This document shows, piece after piece, positions 12,384 to 19,711 of a DNA stretch of 19,711 nt. The notes under the pieces were generated by a model. It saw only the letters and a list, made by a program, of their open reading frames with translations. It did no database searches and was not told the DNA's origin. Each line of letters opens with the position of its first letter. Position 1 is the stretch's first letter. The position numbers and the translations under genes were made by a program. The stretch covers positions 1-19,711 of the forward strand of contig JADHWW010000134.1 of NCBI GenBank assembly GCA_016783285.1. Direction: 5' to 3'. Source of the DNA: Anaerolineae bacterium (lineage in GTDB: Bacteria; Chloroflexota; Anaerolineae; B4-G1).

Positions 12384-14252
12384 TCACCCAGCCTGTCCCT
12401 TGAACTGGCTCATGTACAAATTGTGATAAAAGCCGCGTTGCGCCAACAGTTCGTCGTGGTTGCCGCGCTCGATGATGCGGCCGTCGTCAATGATGAGCAA
12501 CTCGTCGGCGTCACGGATGGTGCTGAGCCGGTGGGCGATGACGAAACTGGTACGCCCTTCCATCAAGCGCAGCAGGGCCTCCTGGATGTGCACCTCGGTG
12601 CGGGTGTCCACGCTGCTCGTGGCCTCGTCCAGGATGAGGATGCCGGGGTCGGCCAGGACGGCGCGGGCGATAGCGAGCAACTGGCGCTGTCCCTGGCTCA
12701 GGTTACTGCCGCGCTCCGAGAGTTTGGTGTCGTACCCCTGGGGCAGGCGGCGGATGAACTGGTCGGCGTTCGCCAGCCTGGCCGCCGCGATACACTCTTC
12801 GTCGGTGGCGTCCAGGCGGCCGTAGCGGATGTTCTCCATCACCGGCGCGGAAAAGAGAAAGGTGTCTTGCAGCACGATCCCCAGTTGACGGCGCAGACTC
12901 GCTTTCTGCAGATCGCGGATGTCCCGCCCATCAATGCGGATCGCGCCCCCGTCAATGTCGTAAAAGCGCGTCATCAAGTTGACCATCGTAGTCTTGCCCG
13001 CGCCTGTTGGCCCGACCAGAGCGATGGTCTGCCCTGGCCTGGCGGTCAGGCTCATGTCCTTGATCACGGGTACGCCGGGCACGTAGCCAAAGTCCACGTG
13101 GTCGAAAACCACTTCGCCGGCGATAGTCTCAAGTGCGGCGGCGCCGGCTGCATCGGTGAGTTCCGGCTGCGTGTCAATGACCTCAAAGATGCGCTCGGCG
13201 CCGGCCAACGCGGACTGGATCTGGTTGTAGAGGTCTCCCAACTGGCGCAGCGGCGCGGCGAAACGGCGCGAGTAGCCGATAAAGGTGGCGATGGTGCCGA
13301 CGCTGGCCGATCCCTGGAGCGTCATCCAGCCACCCAGCCCGGCGACGATGGCGATGTTGGCGTTGCTCAATATCCCCATCAGCGGCGGCACCATCATGGC
13401 GTAGGTTTGCGCATGGATACCGGCAGTGCGCACGGTCTCGTTGGCCTGGTCAAAAGAGTCCAGGGCGCTGGCCTCCTGCCCAAAGGCCAGGATGACACGC
13501 TGTCCACTGAACATTTCCTCCAACTGGCCGTTCAACTGGCCGATCCGCATCTGAAAATCACGGTAGCCTCTGCGGGTGCGCTTCCCCACAAAGCCCACTA
13601 CGGCGATCATCAGCGGGAAGACGATCATGGAGGCCAGGGCCAACCAGAAATTGAGCGCGAACATCGTGACCAGGATCCCGACCAGGGTGAGCAGGCCGGT
13701 GAACAGTTGGGTCACGCTCTGGGAGAACACGCGGCTGATATTGTCCATGTCGTTGGTGAGACGGCTCATCAACTCGCCGTGGGGATGCCAGTCGAAGAAA
13801 CTGAGCGAGAGGGTCTGCAAGTGCTCAAAGAGGTCGCAGCGCAACGTGCGCATCGCTCTCTGGGCCGCCGTCGCCATAATCACGTTCTGGCCGATTTGGG
13901 CCAACCAGGAACCCAGATAGGCGCCCAACATCAGCAAGGCAATACGCAGGAGGCCGCTCACGTCGCCGGATGCGATAAATCCGTCAATAGCCCGGCCCAT
14001 GAGAAAAGGCCCCATCAAGCCCGACAGCGTGCTCACCACCGCCAGGAGCAACACCGCCACAAGCGCCCATTTGTAGGGCTTTAGGTAGACGAGCAGCCGG
14101 CGCAGGGCACCGCGCGCGTCACGGGCCTTTTCGATTTTCGCGCCTCCTCTCGTCGGGCCATGTCCGGTCATCCCGCCCTGCGGGCGGGGGGTTGGTTTGC
14201 TAGTTTGTTTGTTGGTTGGTTGGTTGGCTGGTTGGTTTGTTGGTTTAGCCAT
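12384..14252 (-). CDS. ABC exporter half-transporter, subunit with canonical Walker B/H-loop
   Basis: This 622-residue type IV ABC exporter subunit has a six-helix membrane domain (about 60-360) and a nucleotide-binding domain. Walker A is GPTGAGKT (414-421). The signature is the variant LSQGQ (518-522). Walker B is ILILDE with catalytic Glu543, and the switch His is His574. The pairing pattern with the upstream half-transporter is that of heterodimeric exporters such as TM287/288 or BmrCD. ATG 14252 is preferred (GGAG 9 nt upstream); ATG 14267 adds 5 residues. Residues 4-25 (PTNQPANQPTNKQTSKPTPR and so on) are low-complexity, from a tetranucleotide repeat. It overlaps the upstream gene by 8 bp. 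Likely substrates are drugs, lipids or peptides. Confidence 0.92.
   Translation of the reverse strand: MAKPTNQPANQPTNKQTSKPTPRPQGGMTGHGPTRGGAKIEKARDARGALRRLLVYLKPYKWALVAVLLLAVVSTLSGLMGPFLMGRAIDGFIASGDVSGLLRIALLMLGAYLGSWLAQIGQNVIMATAAQRAMRTLRCDLFEHLQTLSLSFFDWHPHGELMSRLTNDMDNISRVFSQSVTQLFTGLLTLVGILVTMFALNFWLALASMIVFPLMIAVVGFVGKRTRRGYRDFQMRIGQLNGQLEEMFSGQRVILAFGQEASALDSFDQANETVRTAGIHAQTYAMMVPPLMGILSNANIAIVAGLGGWMTLQGSASVGTIATFIGYSRRFAAPLRQLGDLYNQIQSALAGAERIFEVIDTQPELTDAAGAAALETIAGEVVFDHVDFGYVPGVPVIKDMSLTARPGQTIALVGPTGAGKTTMVNLMTRFYDIDGGAIRIDGRDIRDLQKASLRRQLGIVLQDTFLFSAPVMENIRYGRLDATDEECIAAARLANADQFIRRLPQGYDTKLSERGSNLSQGQRQLLAIARAVLADPGILILDEATSSVDTRTEVHIQEALLRLMEGRTSFVIAHRLSTIRDADELLIIDDGRIIERGNHDELLAQRGFYHNLYMSQFKGQAG
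14190..14252. repeat. Tetranucleotide (GGTT)n simple repeat in ABC exporter 5' coding region
   Basis: The plus strand reads as runs of ttggttggttgg and ggttggtttg; the longest uninterrupted GGTT run is about four copies (around 14212-14226). It encodes the Thr-Asn-Gln-Pro-rich N-terminus directly after the ATG. A tetranucleotide unit is not a multiple of three, so slippage would shift the frame. Confidence 0.7.
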
Positions 14253-15990
14253 TGTCTGATACTCCATTCCCCAATTGCGATGCGTAGATTTCTTGATAGA
14301 TGGTACTGGATGCCATCAACTCTACGTGTGTCCCCGTGGCGGCAATCTGTCCCCGGTCCAGCACGACGATCTTGTCGGCGTCGAGCACTGTGCTGATGCG
14401 CTGCGCGATGACAAAACTGGTGCGGTCGGCCATCAACTCTTCCAGCGCGGCCTGGATTTTTACCTCCGTCTCCACGTCCACGGCGCTGGTGCTGTCGTCC
14501 AGGATGAGAATTTTGGGCTGAACCAGCAGAGCGCGGGCGATGGCGATGCGCTGCTTCTGGCCGCCGGAGAGGTTCACCCCCCGCTGGCCCACCTCCGTGT
14601 CGTAGCCGTCGGGGAGGGACGTGATAAAGTCGTGGGCCTGGGCCGCATGGGCCACGGCGATGACCTCCTCGTCGCTGGCGTCGGGCCGCCCGTAGCGGAT
14701 GTTGTCGCGGATGGGGCCGCTGAATAGCACTGCCTCTTGCAGCGCCAGCCCCACGTGGGCGCGCAGTGCGTCCAGCGGGATGTCGCGCACGTCAACACCG
14801 TCCAATGTCACCCGTCCGGCCGTCACGTCGTAAAAGCGGGGGATCAGGTGGACGAGGCTGGATTTGCCCGAGCCGGTAGCGCCCAGGATCGCCACTGTCT
14901 GGCCCGGCTCGGCCACCAGGTTGACGTTCTCGAGAACCGGCTCGCTCCTGCCGCCGTCGTAACTAAAAGTGACGCCTTCAAAAGCCACGCGCCCTTTCAC
15001 GCCGGCCAAAGCCCGCGCGCCTGGGTGATCTTGCACCTCGGCGATGCTGTCCAATATCTCCCACATACGCTCGGCCGAGGCGTCGGCGGCGGAGACTGGC
15101 CCTATCATCATCCCCAGTATGAGCAACGGGAACACTGCGGTGAGCAGGTAATTGGTAAAGGCTATCAGTTCGCCCGTGGTGAGGTCGCCAACGATGACCA
15201 AATTCCCGCCAAACCAGACGGCGCCCACTATTCCCAGGTTGAGGACGAGCATCACCGTGGGGATCAGTACCGCCAGGAGTTGCATCACCCTGATGTTCTG
15301 GGTCATCAGATCGGTGTTGGTCCGGTCGAAGCGAGCATTCTCGTACTCGAGACGCACAAAAGCCTTGACCACACGCACGCCGGCCAGGTTCTCTTGCAAG
15401 ACCTGGTTCAACTTGTCCAACTTTTTCTGTATCGCCAAAAAGAGCGGCCGTGCCCTGGTGGCAAAGAACCAGACGAGACTCAGGATCACCGGTACCAGGA
15501 CCAACATCATCAACGCCAACTGCAGGTTGGTCAAGATCAACATGACCACGCTACCCACCATCCACAGCGGCATGCGGACAAACATGCGCAGGGACATCAG
15601 CACGATCAACTGCACCTGGTTCACGTCGCTGGTCGTGCGCACCAGCAGTTGCCCCGTCTGGATGCGGTCCAGGTTGCCAAAGGAAAAGGTCTGGACCTTT
15701 CGGACGAGCGCGCTTCGCAAGTCCGCGCTCACGCCCTGGGCCACCCGCACCGACAGCAGCGTGTTGCCAATGGAAAACAGGGCGCTGAGGATGGCTGCAC
15801 CGACCATGATCAGAGACGTGGTCAGAATCACGCTCATATCGCCCATGGCGATACCATCGTCAATAACCCGTTGGGTCAAGCGCGGAATGGACAGGTCCGC
15901 CGCCACTACACCGATCAACAGCAGCATCGCCAGGATGCTCTCTTTCCAGTAAGGTTTGAGAAAATGCATCATACGTCGCAGTGATTTCAT
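14245..15990 (-). CDS. ABC exporter half-transporter, subunit with degenerate catalytic site
   Basis: This 581-residue ABC exporter subunit has a membrane domain at about 15-310 and an NBD at about 335-575. Walker A is GATGSGKSS (370-378). The signature is a perfect LSGGQ (474-478). Walker B is ILILDD, with Asp499 in place of the catalytic Glu, and the switch His is Gln530 (VIAQRIST). These are the hallmarks of the degenerate-site partner in heterodimeric exporters. Its intact LSGGQ would complete the active site of the other subunit, while the other subunit's LSQGQ faces this degenerate site. The start ATG 15990 has AAGGAG 6 nt upstream. It lies 26 bp after the kinase gene, so it is likely part of the two-component operon. 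Confidence 0.93.
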   Translation of the reverse strand: MKSLRRMMHFLKPYWKESILAMLLLIGVVAADLSIPRLTQRVIDDGIAMGDMSVILTTSLIMVGAAILSALFSIGNTLLSVRVAQGVSADLRSALVRKVQTFSFGNLDRIQTGQLLVRTTSDVNQVQLIVLMSLRMFVRMPLWMVGSVVMLILTNLQLALMMLVLVPVILSLVWFFATRARPLFLAIQKKLDKLNQVLQENLAGVRVVKAFVRLEYENARFDRTNTDLMTQNIRVMQLLAVLIPTVMLVLNLGIVGAVWFGGNLVIVGDLTTGELIAFTNYLLTAVFPLLILGMMIGPVSAADASAERMWEILDSIAEVQDHPGARALAGVKGRVAFEGVTFSYDGGRSEPVLENVNLVAEPGQTVAILGATGSGKSSLVHLIPRFYDVTAGRVTLDGVDVRDIPLDALRAHVGLALQEAVLFSGPIRDNIRYGRPDASDEEVIAVAHAAQAHDFITSLPDGYDTEVGQRGVNLSGGQKQRIAIARALLVQPKILILDDSTSAVDVETEVKIQAALEELMADRTSFVIAQRISTVLDADKIVVLDRGQIAATGTHVELMASSTIYQEIYASQLGNGVSDNG

Positions 15991-16016
15991 ACTTTGCTCC
16001 TTTCGAGATTAGAAAC

Positions 16017-17450
16017 TCAACTCGTAGGCAATGTAAACCGAAACTTCGAGCCCTCACCTGGTGCGCTTTCCACGCGGATCGTGCCCCCGTGCAGTTCCAC
16101 GAGTTGCCTGGCAATCGCCAATCCCAACCCGGTCTCGCCGCCAACCCGCGAACGGGACTTTTCGCCCCGCCAAAAGCGCTCAAAGATGTAGGGCAGGTCT
16201 TGGGGCGGGATGCCTGTCCCGGTGTCGGCCACTGTGACTTCCACTGTACCCCCCCCAGCCCCCCCGGAGCGGGGGGGAGCAGTTGCAGACAGGGTCACGC
16301 AGCCGCCCTCTGGCGTGTGGCGCAGCGCGTTGGTCAGCAGGTTGCCCAGCACCTGGGCGACGCGGCGCCAGTCGGCCATCACCTCTGGGAGTTCGGCGGG
16401 TAGACTGAGCGCCAGCGTCACGCCCCGGTCAGAAGCCTGGGGACTAAAGTTGACCTGGGCATCCCGCAGCAGGTCACCCACGTCCATGGGCCGTTTTTCC
16501 AGGGGCAGTTGGCCCGCCTCGGCCAGGGCCAGCAAGCGCAGGTCCTCCACCAGGTGGGTCAGCAACTCGGTCTCCTCCAGGACAGGCTGCAGGTGCTCGG
16601 GGGTGGCGGGGTAGACCCCATCCAGCACGCCCTCCAGTTTGCCCCGGATGACGCTGAGGGGCGTGCGCAGTTCGTGGGCCACGTCGGCCGTCAGGTTGCG
16701 ACGCAGTGCGTCGGCGCGGGCCAAATCCTGCGCCATGTCATTAAAAGCGGTGGCCAACTCTCTCATCTCTCCAGGGTAATGAGTGGGGACACGCGCGCTA
16801 AAATCACCTTCAGCCACGGCCCGGGTAGCCGCCGTCAGGTTCGCCAGCGGCCGGCTCATGCCACGCGAGAGCAACAGCCCGATGATCAAAGTAAAACCCG
16901 CGACGGCCAGTCCGATCAGCAGAAAACGCTGCAAAGCCTGCCTGACTATGGCCGGATGTTCCGCCATAGAGTAGTCGAAAGGAGAGAGAAGCAGCAGGCC
17001 GATCTGCTGGTCGTTTATCGTAATAGGGTCGGCCAGAACCAATTCCGCGGGCCTCATAGACTGGCCCAGTCGCTCGTTCCCGCTGGCAGCCACTATTGTA
17101 CCATCAGCCGTGGCCACGACGTAACCCATCTGCCAGTTCTGATCCCAGGGATCCCAACCGGGCTCACAAGGATAGCCGGCGATCAGGCTATCAACCCCCT
17201 CCCAACTGGACTGCTGGTCGTAGTAGGCGGCCAGGCGGTCAGTCCAAAGATGCGTCATAACCAGGGGATGATCACGGATGAAGGATTCCAGGTTGTTCAA
17301 AACAGAGCGGCCGGCCAGGAACACACCTCCTGCAGCCAGCAGAATGACCAGGACAAAAGCAATGATGAGTTGCCAAAAGAACCGGAGGGAGATTTTGGAT
17401 TGAGGGATTTTAGGTTTGGTGATTTTAGATTTACGGATTTGCCGAACCAT
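16017..17450 (-). CDS. Membrane sensor histidine kinase
   Basis: This 477-residue kinase has transmembrane helix 1 at about 24-46, an extracytoplasmic sensor region at about 47-174 and transmembrane helix 2 at about 175-195. A HAMP domain (SRPLANLTAATRAVAEGDFS) follows. The HisKA H-box is DVAHELRTPLS with phospho-acceptor His259. The HATPase domain has the N-box GNLLTNALRHT, the DTGTGI G1 box (409-414) and the GLGLA G2 box (441-445). An insertion PPRSGGAGGG (392-401) interrupts the ATPase domain between two strands and comes from a GC homopolymer palindrome. ATG 17450 follows GGGAG by 6 nt. It is encoded 69 bp after the response regulator and before the ABC exporter, so it probably controls the exporter. 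The signal is unknown. Confidence 0.93.
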   Translation of the reverse strand: MVRQIRKSKITKPKIPQSKISLRFFWQLIIAFVLVILLAAGGVFLAGRSVLNNLESFIRDHPLVMTHLWTDRLAAYYDQQSSWEGVDSLIAGYPCEPGWDPWDQNWQMGYVVATADGTIVAASGNERLGQSMRPAELVLADPITINDQQIGLLLLSPFDYSMAEHPAIVRQALQRFLLIGLAVAGFTLIIGLLLSRGMSRPLANLTAATRAVAEGDFSARVPTHYPGEMRELATAFNDMAQDLARADALRRNLTADVAHELRTPLSVIRGKLEGVLDGVYPATPEHLQPVLEETELLTHLVEDLRLLALAEAGQLPLEKRPMDVGDLLRDAQVNFSPQASDRGVTLALSLPAELPEVMADWRRVAQVLGNLLTNALRHTPEGGCVTLSATAPPRSGGAGGGTVEVTVADTGTGIPPQDLPYIFERFWRGEKSRSRVGGETGLGLAIARQLVELHGGTIRVESAPGEGSKFRFTLPTS

Positions 17451-17540
17451 CGTATGCTCCCATCTGATTTTTGGATTTGTTGATTGGGGATTTGTTGATT
17501 TGCCACAAATCTCCCAATCTTAAATCTCCAAATCTGACAT
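17385..17540. repeat. Degenerate AT-rich short repeats (aaatc/gattt type)
   Basis: The plus strand repeats gattttgga, gattttagatt and gatttgttgatt through the 69-bp gap between response regulator and kinase. It enters both reading frames, encoding the last residues of the regulator (DLEI) and the Lys/Ile-rich start of the kinase (RKSKITKPKIPQSKIS). It contrasts with the GC-rich surroundings. Confidence 0.6.
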
Positions 17541-18224
17541 CCTATAGCCCACGCCGTAGACGGTGAGGATGTAACGCGGTTCGCGGGGGTCAGGCTCGAT
17601 TTTGCGGCGCAGGTTCTTGATGTGCGAGTCGATGGCCCGGTCATAGCCAGCGTAGGCCACGTCGTAGACCAGATCCATCAATTGCGCCCGGGTGAAGGGA
17701 CGGCCGGGGTTGCGGGCCAGAACCGCCAGCAGATCAAACTCGGTGGGCGTGAGAGAGACTGGCTGCTCCTCGACAGTCACGCAACGTTTGGTCAGGTCAA
17801 CCGCCAACTCCCCGACGCGGACGATACCCGGCGGCGGGCCGTCCCTCCTGGCGCGGCGCAACACCGCCCGCACGCGGGCTACCACCTCGCGGGGGCTGAA
17901 GGGCTTGGTCACGTAGTCGTCGGCGCCCAATTCGAGGCCGATGAGCCGGTCTGTCTCTTCAATGCGGGCGGTCAGCATGATGATGGGCACATCGGCCAAG
18001 GCCGGATCCTGGCGCAGGCTGCGGCAGACGTCCAGGCCGTCCAACCCTCCCGGCAGCATCAGGTCGAGGACGATCAAATCAGGGTGCTCGTGACGCGCCA
18101 ACGTCAGGGCCGTCTGGCCGTCGCGGGCGGTGAGAACCCTGTAGCCGGCCTGCTTCAAATAGTCCTGCACGACCTCGACGATGTGCGGTTCGTCGTCTAC
18201 GACGAGAATGGTTTGATAAGCCAT
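17520..18224 (-). CDS. OmpR/PhoB-family response regulator
   Basis: This 234-residue regulator has a receiver domain with acidic pocket DD (10-11), phospho-acceptor Asp54 in VLDLMLPGG, Thr85 in MLTAR and Lys107 in TKPFSP. A winged-helix DNA-binding domain follows (about 135-230), with SLTPTEFDLLAVLARNPGRP, then TRAQLMD, DSHIKNLRRKIEPDP and the C-terminal hairpin YILTVYGVGYRM. ATG 18224 is chosen over ATG 18275 because the receiver starts right after it and AGAGG lies 9 nt upstream. The kinase gene is 69 bp downstream, so the pair is cognate. It is divergent from the toxin-antitoxin unit, with overlapping promoters. Confidence 0.95.
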   Translation of the reverse strand: MAYQTILVVDDEPHIVEVVQDYLKQAGYRVLTARDGQTALTLARHEHPDLIVLDLMLPGGLDGLDVCRSLRQDPALADVPIIMLTARIEETDRLIGLELGADDYVTKPFSPREVVARVRAVLRRARRDGPPPGIVRVGELAVDLTKRCVTVEEQPVSLTPTEFDLLAVLARNPGRPFTRAQLMDLVYDVAYAGYDRAIDSHIKNLRRKIEPDPREPRYILTVYGVGYRMSDLEI

Positions 18225-18278
18225 TGTGCGTAACCTCTTCAAATGTGGTATAATCTCAAATGTGATACAATTCAAACA
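18224..18278. promoter_or_regulatory. Overlapping divergent promoters with direct-repeat operator
   Basis: Plus strand: TATAAT at 18249-18254 with TTGTGC 19 nt upstream, reading into the antitoxin. Minus strand: TTGAAT (18275-18270) and TATACC (18252-18247), 17 nt apart, reading into the response regulator. A direct repeat tcaaatgtg-g/a-ta-t/c-aat occurs at 18239 and 18256, with a partial copy at 18272 (17- and 16-bp spacing). It covers both -10 boxes, as expected for an operator bound by the antitoxin complex or the regulator. Confidence 0.6.
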
Positions 18279-18291
18279 AGTGAGGTGACCT

Positions 18292-18552
18292 ATGTTAGAT
18301 GTTCAACTGTCGGAAGCAAAGATATTCTATGGTCAGAGTGGACAGGCCGAAGAGGTGTTGATAAGCTACGACGTCTTTCGCCGCATCAAGGCACTGCTAG
18401 AACAATTGCGTCAGGTTCCCGGTCAGAGTTACTTTTGGTCTGACGAGTGGCAGACCCGTATCCGAGAAGGCGAAGCCGATATCCAGGCTGGTCGCACGCT
18501 GCGAGTGAGCACTGGCGACATTGATAAGGCACTGGAGTGGCTCAATGAGTGA
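18292..18552 (+). CDS. Probable antitoxin of a type II toxin-antitoxin pair
   Basis: This 86-residue protein has an N-terminal strand-rich part (LDVQLSEAKIFYGQSGQAEE), a helix (VFRRIKALLEQL) and an acidic, likely flexible C-terminus (DEWQTRIREGEADIQAGRTL, then DIDKALEWLNE). It is not a textbook Phd/YefM or RHH sequence. The assignment rests on size, composition and an 8-bp overlap (ATGAGTGA) with a RelE/ParE-type toxin gene. The start ATG 18292 has a GAGGTGA site about 7 nt upstream. It is transcribed from a promoter with TATAAT set in direct repeats, compatible with autoregulation. Together with the toxin it is the only plus-strand transcription unit of the window. Confidence 0.75.
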   Translation: MLDVQLSEAKIFYGQSGQAEEVLISYDVFRRIKALLEQLRQVPGQSYFWSDEWQTRIREGEADIQAGRTLRVSTGDIDKALEWLNE

Positions 18553-18820
18553 CATCGTCATTGAACTCGCCGAACGCGTGCGCAAAGACTATCGAGCCTT
18601 GTCCAAGCCAGTACAGAAAAAGTTCAATAAACAGCTTCGTTTCCTCGCCAAGAATCCTCGCCATCCCTCACTCCATATCCACCGCATACGCGGCAGCAGT
18701 GGCTACTGGGAGTTTTACATAAACGATGCATATCGTTGTGTCTTTCGCCGCGAAGGCAACGTCTACTACCTGATCGCTGCCGGGCCTCACAAGGTGATAG
18801 ACGAGTTTGCTAGAAAGTAA
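18545..18820 (+). CDS. RelE/ParE-superfamily toxin
   Basis: This 91-residue basic protein has the RelE fold pattern: DIVIELAERVRKDYRALSKP, QKKFNKQLRFLAKNPRHPSL and HIHRIRGSSGYWEFYINDAY. It continues with RCVFRREGNVYYLIAAGPHK and VIDEFARK. The R-x-G pattern and the YR-x-x-FRR strand are typical of mRNA-cleaving or gyrase-targeting members; which activity applies cannot be told. ATG 18545 is chosen because it overlaps the antitoxin stop by 8 bp; the ATG at 18521 is inside the antitoxin gene. Its 3' end overlaps, tail to tail, the last 34 bp of the acyltransferase gene on the other strand. Confidence 0.87.
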   Translation: MSDIVIELAERVRKDYRALSKPVQKKFNKQLRFLAKNPRHPSLHIHRIRGSSGYWEFYINDAYRCVFRREGNVYYLIAAGPHKVIDEFARK

Positions 18821-19711
18821 GACACTCCTTCGGACTCTGGCGATTCCGGCCAGACGGGATGGAACATCATCCACTGCTCCGGGTGCGCGCGCACGTACCC
18901 CTCCACGACGACCGCCAGACGCTGGGTGTTGGTAAGGATGTCCTGTCGCCGGTCTCCAGTGCGCATCATCTCGATAGGCCCCGTGGCTTCGAGGACATAT
19001 CCTTCGTCGGGGTCATAGTGGCAAGCGCCCACAAAGACCACCGCTCCCGTCATCAGTGCCAGCCGTGCCGGCCCCACAGGCAGGTAAGCCGGCCGGCCGA
19101 AGAACTCGATCAGGGTTTCGATACGCCTTCGGCTACTCAACCCAAGCGCTCGGTCCTGGGGAATGGGACGATCCACGCCGGTCGCCACGAGCCCGCCGCT
19201 TTTCAGCCGCCGGATGGCCGCCCGCAACGATTGGGGCGTGATCGGCGTGACATCAAAGCCCATTGTAGCACGCAGGCGATTCAGGATGTGGAAACCCGCC
19301 TGTGGATCCGCCAGGGAGAGCATCTGGATGGGCAGGCCGTGTGCGCCTATCGCCAGGCCGGCCAGGTCAAAGTTGCTCATGTGGGTGCCCAGCAACAGCA
19401 CGCCCTGCCCCTGGGCCATTTCGGACCTGATCCGCTCGATGAGTGCCTCTGGAACTCGCACCGCCTCGATGAGCACTTTTGGCGGCTGGTTTATGGCGTG
19501 AAAAAAGTCATAATACGTCTGCCCGGCGTGGAAAAAGACCTGCCGCGCCATCTCGTGCAGCGCGCCGTCGTCCACCTCCGGGCCGACGATCTGGCGCAGG
19601 TTGGCCCGCACCGTCCAGTAAATCTCTGGCTGCCGGCGGGCAATGAGACTGGCGACGATCCGCGCCAACCCGTAGCCCACCCGGCGCGGCGTGTGCTGGG
19701 CGATAAAGAGG
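18787..19711 (-). CDS. Lysophospholipid acyltransferase family (LpxL/HtrB-like), 5'-truncated
   Basis: The reading frame is open to the right edge (LFIAQHTPRRVGYGLARIVA), so the GTG at 19680 is probably internal and the N-terminus lies outside the window; 308 residues are visible. The acyltransferase motif HMSNFD (H-x4-D) follows VLLLGT, and VDRP with an FFGRPAYLP-type block matches the LPLAT/HtrB group. Family members transfer an acyl chain to a lipid or glycolipid head at the inner membrane. In a Chloroflexota-type cell this would be phospholipid or glycolipid (for example phosphatidylinositol mannoside-like) acylation rather than lipid A. The last residues (VSYFLANSSITL) are encoded antisense to the toxin gene and may be an extension. 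Confidence 0.85.
   Translation of the reverse strand, partial: LFIAQHTPRRVGYGLARIVASLIARRQPEIYWTVRANLRQIVGPEVDDGALHEMARQVFFHAGQTYYDFFHAINQPPKVLIEAVRVPEALIERIRSEMAQGQGVLLLGTHMSNFDLAGLAIGAHGLPIQMLSLADPQAGFHILNRLRATMGFDVTPITPQSLRAAIRRLKSGGLVATGVDRPIPQDRALGLSSRRRIETLIEFFGRPAYLPVGPARLALMTGAVVFVGACHYDPDEGYVLEATGPIEMMRTGDRRQDILTNTQRLAVVVEGYVRAHPEQWMMFHPVWPESPESEGVSYFLANSSITL

Noticed and set aside
12294..14084. 596-codon open frame on the plus strand
   Set aside because: It is exactly antisense to the ABC exporter gene, with a His/Gln/Asp/Gly-rich composition typical of GC-rich shadow frames; the minus strand has all ABC motifs.
14737..15984. 415-codon open frame on the plus strand
   Set aside because: It is antisense to the first ABC half-transporter and has shadow composition.
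18787..19680. Complete acyltransferase starting at GTG 19680
   Set aside because: The same frame is open to the window edge with plausible family sequence (LFIAQHTPRR), so the real start is outside.

Overview
This 19.7-kb window is GC-rich bacterial DNA in which nearly every gene lies on the minus strand. Only a two-gene toxin-antitoxin unit near the right end is on the plus strand. Gene style and content (tandem ArsA-type ATPases, tungsten-type aldehyde oxidoreductase with a polyferredoxin, HicB/HicA proteins, AbiEii-type nucleotidyltransferase, short degenerate repeats at gene junctions) suggest an anaerobic or facultative member of the Chloroflexota, for example Anaerolineae. This is an inference from gene content; there is no rRNA or marker gene to prove it.

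Region 1 (1-5804, minus) begins with an unrecognised membrane-anchored protein (5145-5804), then a CstA-family transporter (3307-5010). Next come two paralogous ~95-residue proteins with a hydrophobic core, two ArsA/Get3-type ATPases overlapping by 4 bp, a solitary HicB-like protein and a truncated membrane/TPR-like protein that leaves the window. The 2 ATPases + 2 small paralogs look like a duplicated, specialised module. Both ATPases lack cysteine, so arsenite pumping is unlikely. One also carries Asn where the family has its catalytic switch-I Asp.

Region 2 (5868-10847, minus) contains a HicB-HicA pair with its own good promoter. Upstream of it is an aldehyde oxidoreductase operon: a four-cluster ferredoxin, the AOR catalytic subunit, a small protein, a nucleotidyltransferase, a ThiS/MoaD-like sulfur carrier and a SAM methyltransferase. 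The last four have 4-8-bp overlapping junctions, as in an intact operon. However, three of them are broken: an in-frame TAA, a frameshift with a probable internal deletion, and two compensating frameshifts plus an in-frame TGA. The ThiS-like gene is intact. A palindromic MITE/REP-like element sits at the 3' end of the AOR gene and supplies its last codons.

Region 3 (10939-18224, minus) starts with a ~405-bp inverted-repeat element that separates the AOR operon from an apparent operon of response regulator, sensor kinase, heterodimeric ABC exporter (one degenerate and one canonical ATP site, in complementary arrangement) and an Era-like GTPase. The C-terminus of the GTPase is encoded by the repeat element.

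Region 4 (18225-19711) has overlapping divergent promoters with direct repeats, serving the response regulator on one side and a plus-strand antitoxin-toxin pair on the other. The toxin gene overlaps, tail to tail, an LpxL/HtrB-like acyltransferase that runs out of the window.

No rRNA, tRNA, CRISPR array or transposase gene was seen.
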